A stretch of DNA of 56,236 bases from Anaerolinea sp. (GTDB taxonomy: Bacteria; Chloroflexota; Anaerolineae; Anaerolineales; Villigracilaceae). Position 1 is the stretch's first letter, and each line of letters opens with the position of its first letter. Position numbers and translations under genes: made by a program. The stretch is from assembly GCA_020047815.1 (NCBI GenBank), contig JAIFNG010000062.1, positions 1 to 56,236 of the forward strand, read 5' to 3'. Under the pieces are notes generated by a model. That model was not told the origin of the DNA and did not search any database. It was given only the letters and a program-made list of their open reading frames with translations. Positions 42,479 to 51,017 of this stretch are shown piece after piece.

Positions 42479-43636
42479 ATGGATTCTACACATGATATTC
42501 TCATCCTCGGTGGCGGACCAGGTGGACTCTCCACTGCGCTGCACCTTGTACAGATTGCGCCGCATCTTGCACCGCGCATCTTGATTCTGGAAAAAGAGCA
42601 TTATCCGCGCTTCAAACTTTGCGCGGGCGGGCTGGTCGCAGATGCAGAAGTGATTTTGGAGAACCTCGGTCTTGATGTGTGCGAAGTGCCGCATGTGAAT
42701 GTGGAAACAGCTCATTTTGACTTTGCCGGCAGAGGGCTGAAAGTCCGTGTCCCACACAAACAGACCTTGCGAGTCATCCGCCGTGATGAATTTGACGCAT
42801 GGCTTGCAAAGCAGACGGAAGATAGGGGGATCGAAATAAGGCAAGGCGTCACATTAACGAATATACGTCCTGACAAAGAAGGCGTGACCGTGGAAACCAG
42901 TCAGGGGATCTTCCGCGCAAAGATCGCAGTCGGCGCAGATGGCTCCAACAGCGTAACCCGTAAAAGCATCCTGCCTGAAGATCCGCTGCATACGGCCCGT
43001 ACGCTGGAAGTGTTAACCGCCGCAGGTCAGGTTGGAAATTCCACTTCCCATAAAAGTCTGGACGCTCATTTTGACTTCTTCCCCGTACCTGAAAATATTG
43101 CCGGCTATGTTTGGGATTTTCCCACACAGGTCAACAGCGTTCCCATCCGCTGTTGGGGGATCTACGACAGCAACCTGCTGCCTGCGCAAAAGCGCCCTGC
43201 CTTGAAAGACCTGCTTACAAAGGAAATGTCAAATCACGGCTTCGCTCTCGATGACTGCGAGATCAAAAGTCATCCCATCCGCTGGTATACACCGCAGAAT
43301 CAAATATCGGTGCCGCGTGTGCTTTTGGTGGGCGATGCCGCAGGCGCAGACCCGCTCTTTGGTGAGGGGATTAGCATGGCGCTGGGCTACGGAGCCATTG
43401 CCGCGCAGGAGATCGCTGCCGCCTTTCAGCGCGACGAATTTTCATTTCCCAGCTACTGGAAGCGGGTTGCACGCAGCGGCTTGGGGCAAACCCTTCTTAT
43501 GCGCTGGGTCGTCGCCCGCATCATCTACTCCATCAAGTGGAGATGGTTTCATATTCTGCTATGGCGGATCATGCATCCCGTTGTTTTGCTCGCGGCATGG
43601 ATCTTCATTTTAAATTGGAGCAAAAGAGTTAAATGA
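42479..43636 (+). CDS. Geranylgeranyl reductase-family FAD-dependent oxidoreductase
   Basis: A 385-residue flavoprotein. The FAD-binding motif is ILGGGPGGLSTAL (residues 8-20), and the second FAD contact is RVLLVGDAAGADPLFGEGIS (about 279-298). In between, KLCAGGLV and VRVPHKQTLRVIRRDEFD match the geranylgeranyl-reductase/FixC group. Members reduce double bonds in isoprenoid chains of lipids, quinones or chlorophyll side chains. A C-terminal hydrophobic stretch (about 348-380) may anchor it. No ribosome-binding site or TATA box is evident before the ATG. The stop overlaps the acyltransferase start. The substrate cannot be deduced. Confidence 0.82.
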   Translation: MDSTHDILILGGGPGGLSTALHLVQIAPHLAPRILILEKEHYPRFKLCAGGLVADAEVILENLGLDVCEVPHVNVETAHFDFAGRGLKVRVPHKQTLRVIRRDEFDAWLAKQTEDRGIEIRQGVTLTNIRPDKEGVTVETSQGIFRAKIAVGADGSNSVTRKSILPEDPLHTARTLEVLTAAGQVGNSTSHKSLDAHFDFFPVPENIAGYVWDFPTQVNSVPIRCWGIYDSNLLPAQKRPALKDLLTKEMSNHGFALDDCEIKSHPIRWYTPQNQISVPRVLLVGDAAGADPLFGEGISMALGYGAIAAQEIAAAFQRDEFSFPSYWKRVARSGLGQTLLMRWVVARIIYSIKWRWFHILLWRIMHPVVLLAAWIFILNWSKRVK

Positions 43637-44751
43637 TCCCTGGTCTGGACGGAATACGGGCAATTGCCTTTTTGATCGTCTTCTTTTTTCACACACGCAA
43701 CCTGCCGTTTGGCTGGATGGGTGTCCAGTTGTTTTTTGTTCTTTCGGGTTTTCTCATCACAGATATTTTGCTCAAAATGAAGGATAAACTTCCGCGCCGT
43801 GATTTTTTTGTGAAGTTTTACGGGCGGCGTTTCTTACGCATCTTTCCACTCTATTATTTTTACCTTGCCCTGCTCACCGCACTGATTTTTCTCCTGCCCC
43901 AGATCGACCTGAAAGGCATTAAACCTGAGCTCAACAAAGGCTTCCTGAACCAGGTCTGGGTGTCGCTTTTTTATATGTATGACTTTTTTCATGCAAGCTC
44001 TTTTTTTGAGCGCAGCCGCTTCTTCACTCATCTCTGGTCACTTTCGGTGGAGGAGCAATTTTATTTGCTTTGGCCCCTGCTTATCTTTTTAACCCCCAGC
44101 AAAAATTTCAAACAATTATGTTTCACCGCCATCGGGTTGGGATTTATCTTCCGCCTCGCGATCACCCTCACCTATCGCGCCCAATTCTTCCCATTTTTAT
44201 TAAGCGACCCGCAGCAGGCAGTGAACGTTTTGCCTTTTTCACATCTTGACGCCTTTGCCTTTGGCGCATACATTTCACGCTTCGAGATTCCACGTCCGCG
44301 CTTGCAGTTGGTTGCACTTGCCATTGCAGTGCCTGCAATTGGATTACTGACTGACCTCATCAAAAAAGGCACGCTCACCCTGGCCCTCGGCTACGACCTG
44401 CCGATGACCGGTTTTTACAAAGAGGTTTGGGGCTACACCCTGTTAAATTATCTATTCGCCGTGCTGGTTTATTCTGTGGCGCACACAAACTTTTTAACCG
44501 GCTTTCTGGAAATTGCACCCCTGCGCTATTTGGGGAAAATATCCTATGGCCTGTACGTTTATCACTACGGCATCATTGCCGTCATGGTGGCACTCTTTCG
44601 TAAATACGACCTGGACTATTCCCTGCGCTCGCCGCAGATGTTCGTTGTTTCATTTGGCGCCACGCTTTTGATCGCCACCCTCAGTTTTTATCTGCTCGAA
44701 AAACCGATCACCAATTTAAAGGATAGGATATTTCGCGTTTCGCCCTCCTGA
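43633..44751 (+). CDS. Acyltransferase 3 (OafA/YrhL)-like membrane protein
   Basis: A 372-residue protein with about ten membrane helices and the acyltransferase-3 pattern: GLDGIRAIAFLIVFFFHTRN (early Arg and the catalytic His), WMGVQLFFVLSGFLI (about 33-47) and ...RFFTHLWSLSVEEQFYLLWPLL around residues 130-150. These proteins acetylate or acylate sugars of surface polymers (O-antigen, peptidoglycan, wall glycans). No SGNH domain is fused. The ATG overlaps the flavoprotein stop, so they are co-translated. Its target is unknown. Confidence 0.88.
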   Translation: MIPGLDGIRAIAFLIVFFFHTRNLPFGWMGVQLFFVLSGFLITDILLKMKDKLPRRDFFVKFYGRRFLRIFPLYYFYLALLTALIFLLPQIDLKGIKPELNKGFLNQVWVSLFYMYDFFHASSFFERSRFFTHLWSLSVEEQFYLLWPLLIFLTPSKNFKQLCFTAIGLGFIFRLAITLTYRAQFFPFLLSDPQQAVNVLPFSHLDAFAFGAYISRFEIPRPRLQLVALAIAVPAIGLLTDLIKKGTLTLALGYDLPMTGFYKEVWGYTLLNYLFAVLVYSVAHTNFLTGFLEIAPLRYLGKISYGLYVYHYGIIAVMVALFRKYDLDYSLRSPQMFVVSFGATLLIATLSFYLLEKPITNLKDRIFRVSPS

Positions 44752-44864
44752 ATTGGACACAGAGTAAAAATTCTCCCAAAACAACAGGGACTGCCATACT
44801 CAGATCTGCTTGAAGAGCGAAGCCCCCTGAACAAACAAAAGATGATGCAGTTCTTGATACATAA

Positions 44865-44908
44865 GATACAAATAAGAGATGGCGTCTTTACCATCTCTTA
44901 TTTGTATC
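44865..44908. terminator. 18-bp perfect hairpin between convergent genes
   Basis: 44865-44882 and 44891-44908 are exact reverse complements with an 8-nt loop. The hairpin lies 113 bp after the acyltransferase stop (plus strand) and directly abuts the recO stop (minus strand). No T-tract on either side. It is a likely two-way terminator with an unusually long perfect stem. Confidence 0.8.
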
Positions 44909-45667
44909 TCACACCTTAACCCGTTTGATGAATCCCGGCGTGTTCAACTCCCGTTCCAGCAAATAAGTGAAATATCCCTGCATGAGAACTTCTGTTTCCT
45001 TCTGGATCTCAAAACCGGGACGTGCACGAGAAGCATCTCTATAACTTGACCTTTGGAAATGGCGCAGATACTTCAACGCTTCCAGTGAGATTTTTGCCAG
45101 ATTGGGCAGTCCAATTCCGCAGCGGGGACAGATCACCCCTCCCGCAGTAAATGAGAAAAACTGGTCTTCAGCCAAAATCTCACGTCCACAATTCGCACAC
45201 TCAAACAACTGCGGACGAAAACCAACAGAATCCAACAGCCTCATCTCGTAATAACGGATCGGAAGCCACGCATCCTCTTCCTTTTCAATCCGATCCAACG
45301 TATCCACCAACAATTTGAATAGGGTGGGATTCCCGCCTTCGTTCTCATAAGAGAAACGATATAACAATTCAATAACGTATGCCGCGTGACTGGTCTTCGT
45401 CAGACTGTCATGCAATGGCAGAAACGCGTTGATGGTTTCTGCCTGGGTTATGATCAACAGGTCACGCCCTTTTGCAAACTGCACGGAGACATGTGTAAAT
45501 GGCTGCAGATGTCCCGCCTTGCGTGAGGTGATTTTCCGCGCTCCCTTCGCCAGCGCACGCACCATTCCCTGCTCACGAGTGTACAAAGTCAGTAAACGGT
45601 CTGCTTCACCCCAATCACCATGACGGATAACAACACCTGAAGCGCGGAAGGAGCGGAAGTCGGTCAT
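44909..45667 (-). CDS. recO: DNA repair protein RecO
   Basis: A 252-residue RecO, which loads RecA with RecR on SSB-coated DNA. The N-terminal OB-fold (about residues 5-80) begins RSFRASGVVIRHGDWGEADRLL-like. A zinc ribbon (about 155-195) has CANCG and CPRCG pairs. Length is normal. It lies 64 bp downstream of cdd and ends at the 18-bp hairpin. Confidence 0.93.
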   Translation of the reverse strand: MTDFRSFRASGVVIRHGDWGEADRLLTLYTREQGMVRALAKGARKITSRKAGHLQPFTHVSVQFAKGRDLLIITQAETINAFLPLHDSLTKTSHAAYVIELLYRFSYENEGGNPTLFKLLVDTLDRIEKEEDAWLPIRYYEMRLLDSVGFRPQLFECANCGREILAEDQFFSFTAGGVICPRCGIGLPNLAKISLEALKYLRHFQRSSYRDASRARPGFEIQKETEVLMQGYFTYLLERELNTPGFIKRVKV

Positions 45668-45731
45668 CGTGAAGGGAAGAGGTATATGGAGCAGATTGAG
45701 TGGGTTAACCTGTCTACAAAATGACCCGCTC

Positions 45732-46136
45732 TCACAACAAATGGGCGGGGGTAAATGCCTCGGGCAGCAAATCGGAGACCGTCAATTCTTTGCGTAACTT
45801 CCCGTCTCCGTCGGCAATTAAAACAATCGTATCCAAGCCGAATTCTGCCATTACCTGCCTGCATCCCCCGCAGGGAGAACCGCCATTATTGGTCGCAACG
45901 GCAATCACTTCAAATTCGGTCTCACCTTCTGAAACCGCTTTAAAGATCGCCACGCGCTCAGCGCATATTGTATTTGGATACACAGCATTCTCAATATTTA
46001 CGCCGGTATAAATACGACCGGTCTTTGTCCGCAGCGCCGCGCCGACGGGATAATTTGAATAAGGCGCATATGCTCGCCGCCTTGCTTCATTGGCAAGGTC
46101 TATCAACATCTGTCGTTCTTCGTTTGTTAGGCTCAT
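45732..46136 (-). CDS. cdd: Cytidine deaminase
   Basis: A 134-residue homotetrameric-type enzyme converting cytidine and deoxycytidine to uridines. The zinc and catalytic set is NTICAERVAIF (Cys and Glu, about 53-63) and PCGGCRQVM (about 86-94). AYAPYSNYPVGAAL (about 20-33) contacts the nucleoside. ATG 46136 was preferred over an upstream in-frame start at 46232, because the family begins here and AGGA lies upstream. It is 19 bp downstream of glmU. Confidence 0.94.
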   Translation of the reverse strand: MSLTNEERQMLIDLANEARRRAYAPYSNYPVGAALRTKTGRIYTGVNIENAVYPNTICAERVAIFKAVSEGETEFEVIAVATNNGGSPCGGCRQVMAEFGLDTIVLIADGDGKLRKELTVSDLLPEAFTPAHLL

Positions 46137-46155
46137 CTTTATCCTGTCCACTTGT

Positions 46156-47517
46156 CTACTTCTTCGCTTTTCGTTCCAGTTTTTTGATTGCGCGGGCAGG
46201 CACGCCCACGACAAGGGTATCCTCTGGGACATTCTTTGTCACCACAGAACCTGCACCCGTGCGTGAGCCTGCGCCAATGGTCAACGGCGCAACCAGCATG
46301 GTATCCGAACCAATGAATACATCCTCACCGATCTCGGTGGCATGTTTCTTCTCGCCATCATAATTGCAGGTGATCGTCCCCGCCCCAATGTTGGTGTTCG
46401 CACCGATCTGTGCATTGCCAATGTAGGAAAAGTGTCCCATCTTCACGCCTTCTGCCAGGTGCGAATCCTTAACCTCGCCAAAGTTCCCCATGTGGACGTG
46501 ACTTCCCAAATGCGCTCCCTTCCGCAATCGGGCAAAGGGACCCATGTCCACATGATCATCGAGTACTGCGCCTTCTGTCACCGAGGCAAGCACCTTGCAA
46601 TAATTCCCGATTTTCGTGTCACGGATAATGGAATTCGGTCCAATAATATTCCCTTCGCCGATCTCGGTTTTACCGTGCAGGTAGGTATTCGGCATGATGA
46701 CCGTATCCCGGCCTATGCGTACGCTGGCTTCGATGTAGGTTGAAGCGGGATCGATCATCGTCACACCGTTCACCATGTGCTGTTCGTTAATTCGGTGACG
46801 CATGGCAGTCTCCACTTCCGCAAGATGCACACGGGTATTGATGCCGATGGTTTCCTCCACATCATCCATCCGGGTGGCTTGAACAGGCAGCCCATCGTTG
46901 GATGCAAGTTCAACTGTGTCAGTCAGATAATATTCACCTTTTTGTGGATTCTTGGGGATGCGATGCAGGGCGTCCCACAACCAATTTGAATCAAAGCAGT
47001 ATCCCCCCACATTTAATTCTTTGATCTTTAATTGTGCGGGCGTGGCAACATATTCCTCAACGATGGCTTCCACCGTCCCATCTGCCTTACGGATAATGCG
47101 CCCAAATCCATGCGGGTCATCTGCAAAGACAGTCAGCATCGAAAAGGGACCCTTGTTATTTTTTTGTGTTTCGACTAATTTTTGCAGGGTCTCTCCACGC
47201 AGCAGGGGCATGTCACTGTAACAGACAACAACCAGATCTGTTTTCCCTTTTAGCAGGGATTCAGCTTGCATTACAGCATGACCTGTGCCCAACTGCGGTT
47301 CCTGCAATACGATCTGGGCGGAATCACCCAGATATTTTGTCACATCCTCCGCGCCATGCCCCACCACCACGATCGGTTTTTCTGTTGTGGATTGGCTGAT
47401 GGCTTGCAAAGCGTGCCAGATCATCGGCTTGCCTGCCACAGGATGTAAGACCTTGGGCAGGTTTGACTTCATGCGTGTTCCCTGCCCGGCGGCAAGGAGG
47501 ACTGCGGTTATTCTCAT
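46156..47517 (-). CDS. glmU: Bifunctional GlcNAc-1-P uridyltransferase / GlcN-1-P acetyltransferase
   Basis: A 453-residue GlmU making UDP-GlcNAc, the first committed precursor of peptidoglycan. The nucleotidyltransferase has LLAAGQGTRMKSNLPKVLHP near the N-terminus (residues 6-25), and YSDMPLL with the metal-binding Asp near 102. The C-terminal left-handed beta-helix (about 250-440) has repeated I/V-G-x-x-x-x-I hexapeptides and GNFGEVKDS around 380. ATG 47517 was chosen because GAGGTG lies 6 bases upstream. It is followed by cdd and recO. Confidence 0.95.
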   Translation of the reverse strand: MRITAVLLAAGQGTRMKSNLPKVLHPVAGKPMIWHALQAISQSTTEKPIVVVGHGAEDVTKYLGDSAQIVLQEPQLGTGHAVMQAESLLKGKTDLVVVCYSDMPLLRGETLQKLVETQKNNKGPFSMLTVFADDPHGFGRIIRKADGTVEAIVEEYVATPAQLKIKELNVGGYCFDSNWLWDALHRIPKNPQKGEYYLTDTVELASNDGLPVQATRMDDVEETIGINTRVHLAEVETAMRHRINEQHMVNGVTMIDPASTYIEASVRIGRDTVIMPNTYLHGKTEIGEGNIIGPNSIIRDTKIGNYCKVLASVTEGAVLDDHVDMGPFARLRKGAHLGSHVHMGNFGEVKDSHLAEGVKMGHFSYIGNAQIGANTNIGAGTITCNYDGEKKHATEIGEDVFIGSDTMLVAPLTIGAGSRTGAGSVVTKNVPEDTLVVGVPARAIKKLERKAKK

Positions 47518-47588
47518 GGTTGTCACCTCAATTATGCGGAGCGAAAGGTGTACACAAGACTTATACGCTCCAATGATATTAAACTACA

Positions 47589-47624
47589 AGCAGGATTTAT
47601 GCGGGGTGCCGCACAAATCCTGCT
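47589..47624. terminator. Second hairpin between tRNA-Gln and glmU
   Basis: A 10-bp perfect stem (AGCAGGATTT at 47589-47598 with 47615-47624) encloses a GCGG/CCGC stem. On the minus strand it comes just after the tRNA terminator T-tract, forming a tandem pair that isolates tRNA-Gln from glmU. No T-tract of its own. Confidence 0.55.
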
Positions 47625-47625
47625 T

Positions 47626-47651
47626 AGAAAAGAAACCCCGCGTTAGCGGGG
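47626..47651 (-). terminator. Rho-independent terminator of tRNA-Gln
   Basis: On the minus strand CCCCGC-N4-GCGGGG (47636-47651) is followed by TTTCTTTTC. It starts about 10 bases after the tRNA 3' end. Confidence 0.85.
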
Positions 47652-47660
47652 GATGTCAGG

Positions 47661-47731
47661 CTGGGGCACCTGGATTCGAACCAAGATCCACAGCTCCAAA
47701 GGCTGGTGTGCTGCCATTGCACCATGCCCCA
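47661..47731 (-). tRNA. tRNA-Gln (anticodon TTG)
   Basis: A 71-nt cloverleaf can be folded: acceptor TGGGGCA/TGCCCCA with discriminator G, D stem GTGC/GCAC, anticodon loop CTTTGGA with TTG at positions 34-36, and T arm CTTGG-TTCGAAT-CCAGG. Four of five anticodon-stem pairs form, and the outer one is a C-U mismatch. CCA is not encoded. It reads the Gln codon CAA. It stands alone between the receiver protein and glmU, with its own terminator. Confidence 0.93.
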
Positions 47732-47743
47732 GTGCGGGCAAGA

Positions 47744-48829
47744 TTATTTTCCATCTCCGGGGACCAGCCCAAGTTTGCGGGCTTCCTCTAGGGAGATCAC
47801 ATCCGGGTTGGCGGGTGCGTTGCCATGTTTTTCAGCGGCTTGATTCCAGAAGTCATCCATATCGTTGATTTTTGCTTTCTTGTTTTCGGCTTCCTTCAGC
47901 AATGCCTCCATTTCAAGAGATATGGGCCCGTCGGCAGCTTTCTCTGCCTGTTTTTTTAAAACTTTGGGAGGGGCGTCATTGGAAACGCGCACATCCTTCC
48001 TGGGAGTCAAATTCAATTCGCCCGTTACGCCCATTGATTTTAAGGACCTTTCGATCTGTGCCCGCAAAGCCATCAGGGAATTTATGGTTTCCAGGATGCG
48101 CTCCTCATTGACCAGCCCATTCCCTGCAACAAGCAGCGCATAAAGCGGGGTAACGGGAATAAACAACAAATCGTGGTCACCCCCGCTAAAAACATGATAG
48201 GAGTCGAATGTTTCCTGGTGGTTGTGACGCGCCACCTTCAGGCTTGCAGTATGGACAGCCATCAGTGAGGAAATGAGCGAAACTTCCATGCTGTCATCAC
48301 GTAATTTACCGGTGCGCGCCTGAACAAGTCCCCGGTCATTGAGCAGGAACACTGCATCAGCCTTGATGTCCTGTCGAAAATTGGCAAGCAGATCCGAGAC
48401 CCTGGCATGACGTTCTTCAGTTTTTCCATCCTGTTTCCCAATGGGGAAAATGGTCTGCACAAGCCCAAGGCCGCGTTCCACTACGTCCAAAAAATCCGCT
48501 AAAGGGATCGGTTTATCAAATACAGCAAGCGCCCCGGCATTGAGCATCTCCTCCCGCACTTTGCGGTCAGTAATACCAGTGATAAGCACCACTTTTGCAT
48601 CCGGATGGCGCATACGGACTTTGTGCATAAGTTCAATTCCACTCATGCCAGGCAGCTTATAATCCGAAACGAGCAGATCAACCTTATATCGCGCAGAATG
48701 AAGCAAAGCCTCTTCACCCGAAGGGGATTCAAATATTTTGAGTTCCGGTCTCTTTAACGTATCCAGGGTGGAGTGTAAAAGGCGTAAAATATCGCGCTGG
48801 TCATCCACGAGCAAAACATGACGATCCAT
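47744..48829 (-). CDS. Response-regulator receiver protein with possible roadblock-like domain
   Basis: A 361-residue protein. Residues 5-120 are a receiver domain: LLVDDQRDI, phosphoacceptor Asp in LLVSDYKLPG (about 55) and switch Lys in VFDKPIPL (about 105). No DNA-binding or enzymatic output domain is recognised. The middle (about 155-265), with AVFLLNDRGLVQARTG and LLFIPVTPLYALLVAG, resembles a roadblock/LC7 fold, used by GTPase-regulating and dynein-light-chain-like proteins in bacteria. The C-terminal part is charged and helical. ATG 48829 has AGGAT upstream. It starts 9 bases after the oppF-like stop, so may be part of that unit. Confidence 0.75.
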   Translation of the reverse strand: MDRHVLLVDDQRDILRLLHSTLDTLKRPELKIFESPSGEEALLHSARYKVDLLVSDYKLPGMSGIELMHKVRMRHPDAKVVLITGITDRKVREEMLNAGALAVFDKPIPLADFLDVVERGLGLVQTIFPIGKQDGKTEERHARVSDLLANFRQDIKADAVFLLNDRGLVQARTGKLRDDSMEVSLISSLMAVHTASLKVARHNHQETFDSYHVFSGGDHDLLFIPVTPLYALLVAGNGLVNEERILETINSLMALRAQIERSLKSMGVTGELNLTPRKDVRVSNDAPPKVLKKQAEKAADGPISLEMEALLKEAENKKAKINDMDDFWNQAAEKHGNAPANPDVISLEEARKLGLVPGDGK

Positions 48830-48837
48830 GGTCAATC

Positions 48838-49830
48838 CTACTTTACCATCCAGCATGCCACAAAATGACTGGGTCTGGCCTCGCGAAACTCAGGCTCCTG
48901 CTCGGAGCAGATCTTTTCGGCGATGGGGCAGCGCGGATGAAAACGGCAGCCCTTGGGGGGATTGAGCGGGCTGGGGACATCACCTTTAAGCACCTCGCGG
49001 CTGCGTTTTAGTCTTGGATCGGGAACGGGAATGGCTGACATAAGCGCCTTTGTATAAGGATGCAAAGGCTCCCTAAAGAGGTCCTCACGTGTGGTTAACT
49101 CAACCATTTTACCGAGATACATGACCGCTACGCGGTCTGAGATGTGTTCGACCACGCTCAGGTTATGCGCAATAAAAAGATATGTGAGACCGAATTCCTT
49201 TTGCAGGTCCTTTAAAATATTAAGCACCTGAGATTGAATGGAAACATCCAATGCCGAGACTGGCTCATCACAGACAATAAAATTTGGACGCAGGGCAAGC
49301 GCGCGTGCTATACCAATACGCTGGCGTTGCCCGCCCGAGAATTCGTGCGGATAACGGCGCGCGTGATAATCCTCAAGCCCCACCTTCTTAAGGGTTTCAA
49401 GCATCAGGTCATAACGCTCCTGGCGCGTACCAATATTATGGATGTGTAAGCCTTCCATGACAGACTCACCGATCGGAACACGCGGGTCAAGCGAGGCATA
49501 CGGATCCTGGAAGATGATCTGCATGTGACGGCGCACATCCTTCAACTCACTACCGCGAAGTTTTAGGACATCCTTATTATCATAATGGACAGAGCCTGAA
49601 GTCGGCTCAACCAGCCTGAGCATGGAACGGCCAATGGTGGTCTTACCACAACCTGATTCGCCGACCATGCCGAGGGTCTCGCCCTTCTTCACAGTAAATG
49701 TAACGTCGTCCACCGCCTTGACCCAATTCACCACGCGCTGCATTAACCCTGCACGTACCGGGAAATATTTAACCAAATGCTTTACTTCAACCAGGTCTTC
49801 TGCTTTATGCGGCTCTGTTATTTGACTCAT
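48838..49830 (-). CDS. Oligopeptide/dipeptide ABC transporter ATP-binding protein (OppF/DppF-like)
   Basis: A 330-residue ATPase. Walker A is [12 protein letters not shown] (about 58-69), the signature is [15 protein letters not shown] (about 165-179) and Walker B is [12 protein letters not shown] (about 185-196). The C-terminal oligopeptide_HPY extension with [15 protein letters not shown] and four cysteines (about 290-318) is typical of OppF/DppF and binds a [4Fe-4S]-like or metal site. It lies 80 bp downstream of the OppD-like gene. The stop is 8 bases before the receiver gene start. Confidence 0.9.
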   Translation of the reverse strand: MSQITEPHKAEDLVEVKHLVKYFPVRAGLMQRVVNWVKAVDDVTFTVKKGETLGMVGESGCGKTTIGRSMLRLVEPTSGSVHYDNKDVLKLRGSELKDVRRHMQIIFQDPYASLDPRVPIGESVMEGLHIHNIGTRQERYDLMLETLKKVGLEDYHARRYPHEFSGGQRQRIGIARALALRPNFIVCDEPVSALDVSIQSQVLNILKDLQKEFGLTYLFIAHNLSVVEHISDRVAVMYLGKMVELTTREDLFREPLHPYTKALMSAIPVPDPRLKRSREVLKGDVPSPLNPPKGCRFHPRCPIAEKICSEQEPEFREARPSHFVACWMVK

Positions 49831-49910
49831 GTGTATTTGCTCCGAGGCAATCGATTATTTTTTATGCTAATTTGGGCTGCCCATCCCACGTAATTTAATG
49901 GCAGGAATTA

Positions 49911-50933
49911 CTACGCCTTCAATGGGGCCTCATGCCCTGCGCCATTTTGATACAACCAGCAGCGCACCAAATGTCCTTCACCAACTTCAGCGAGGGCTGG
50001 CTTTGAGTCTGTACAGATCGTCAAGCCAAATTTTTCACGGGCTGTGCAGCGCGGCGCAAAACGGCAGCCTGGAGGCAGGTTGACCAGGTTTGGAACCGAA
50101 CCGGGGATCACATCCAAACGCTCCTTGAGCTGGCCCAAAACGGGAATGGAACCGATCAAGCCCTGGGTATAGGGATGCAAAGGTTGTTCAAAAAGTGGAT
50201 TCACATTGGCTTGTTCGACGATCTCGCCTGCATACATCACAGCCACCCGTTCAGCCATTTCAGCCACCACCCCGAGATCATGGGTGATCAATATAACAGA
50301 AGTACCCATCTTCGAGCGCAGATCACGCATTAGATCCAGGATCTGCGCCTGAATGGTCACATCCAAGGCAGTGGTGGGTTCGTCTGCGATCAACAACTCG
50401 GGAGTGCAAGCCAGCGCCATCGCGATCATCACGCGCTGCGCCATGCCGCCCGAAAGTTCATGCGGATATGCCTCGGCGCGGCGTTCTGCGTCGGGAATGC
50501 CCACCATCTTTAACAACTCAATGGCGCGTGCTTTACCCGCTTCATTTCCAAGATTCTTGTGGATATTCAATACTTCTGCGATCTGGTTATCCACTTTAAA
50601 TACAGGGTTCAATGCAGTTTGCGGCTGTTGAAAGATCATGGAAATTCTATCGCCGCGAACTTTGGTCATTTCATTTTCAGAAAGGGTAAGGAGGTTTTTC
50701 CCATCCAGCAATATCTCCCCTTCTGTAATTTTTCCGGGTGGCGCGATCAAACGCATGATCGAAAGCGACGTTACACTTTTCCCACAGCCTGATTCGCCCA
50801 CGATGCCCAGCACCTCACCAGGATAGACCTCAAAACTCACGCCATCCACGGCGCTGACAACGCCATCTTCGGTATAAAAATAGGTCTTCAGATTGCGAAC
50901 TTCCAACAAGGGCTTCTGATCGGTCTTTGCCAC
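49911..50933 (-). CDS. Oligopeptide/dipeptide ABC transporter ATP-binding protein (OppD/DppD-like)
   Basis: A 340-residue ATPase. Walker A is GESGCGKSVTSL (about 42-53), the signature is LSGGMAQRVMIAMAL (about 160-174) and Walker B is LLIADEPTTALD (about 180-191). The C-terminal oligopeptide_HPY extension has NLPPGCRFAPRCT. The start is GTG 50933, with AGGAG 6 bases upstream; no ATG in frame fits. It follows the first solute-binding protein with an 84-bp gap. Both halves of the ATPase pair are present, but no OppB/OppC permease gene lies in the window. Confidence 0.9.
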   Translation of the reverse strand: MAKTDQKPLLEVRNLKTYFYTEDGVVSAVDGVSFEVYPGEVLGIVGESGCGKSVTSLSIMRLIAPPGKITEGEILLDGKNLLTLSENEMTKVRGDRISMIFQQPQTALNPVFKVDNQIAEVLNIHKNLGNEAGKARAIELLKMVGIPDAERRAEAYPHELSGGMAQRVMIAMALACTPELLIADEPTTALDVTIQAQILDLMRDLRSKMGTSVILITHDLGVVAEMAERVAVMYAGEIVEQANVNPLFEQPLHPYTQGLIGSIPVLGQLKERLDVIPGSVPNLVNLPPGCRFAPRCTAREKFGLTICTDSKPALAEVGEGHLVRCWLYQNGAGHEAPLKA

Positions 50934-51017
50934 ATCCGACTCCTGAAATAAGAATTTTCTTATTATACTTCCTCTGATAACAATTTCGGTACATTATAGG
51001 GGAATTTTGAAAAAAAG

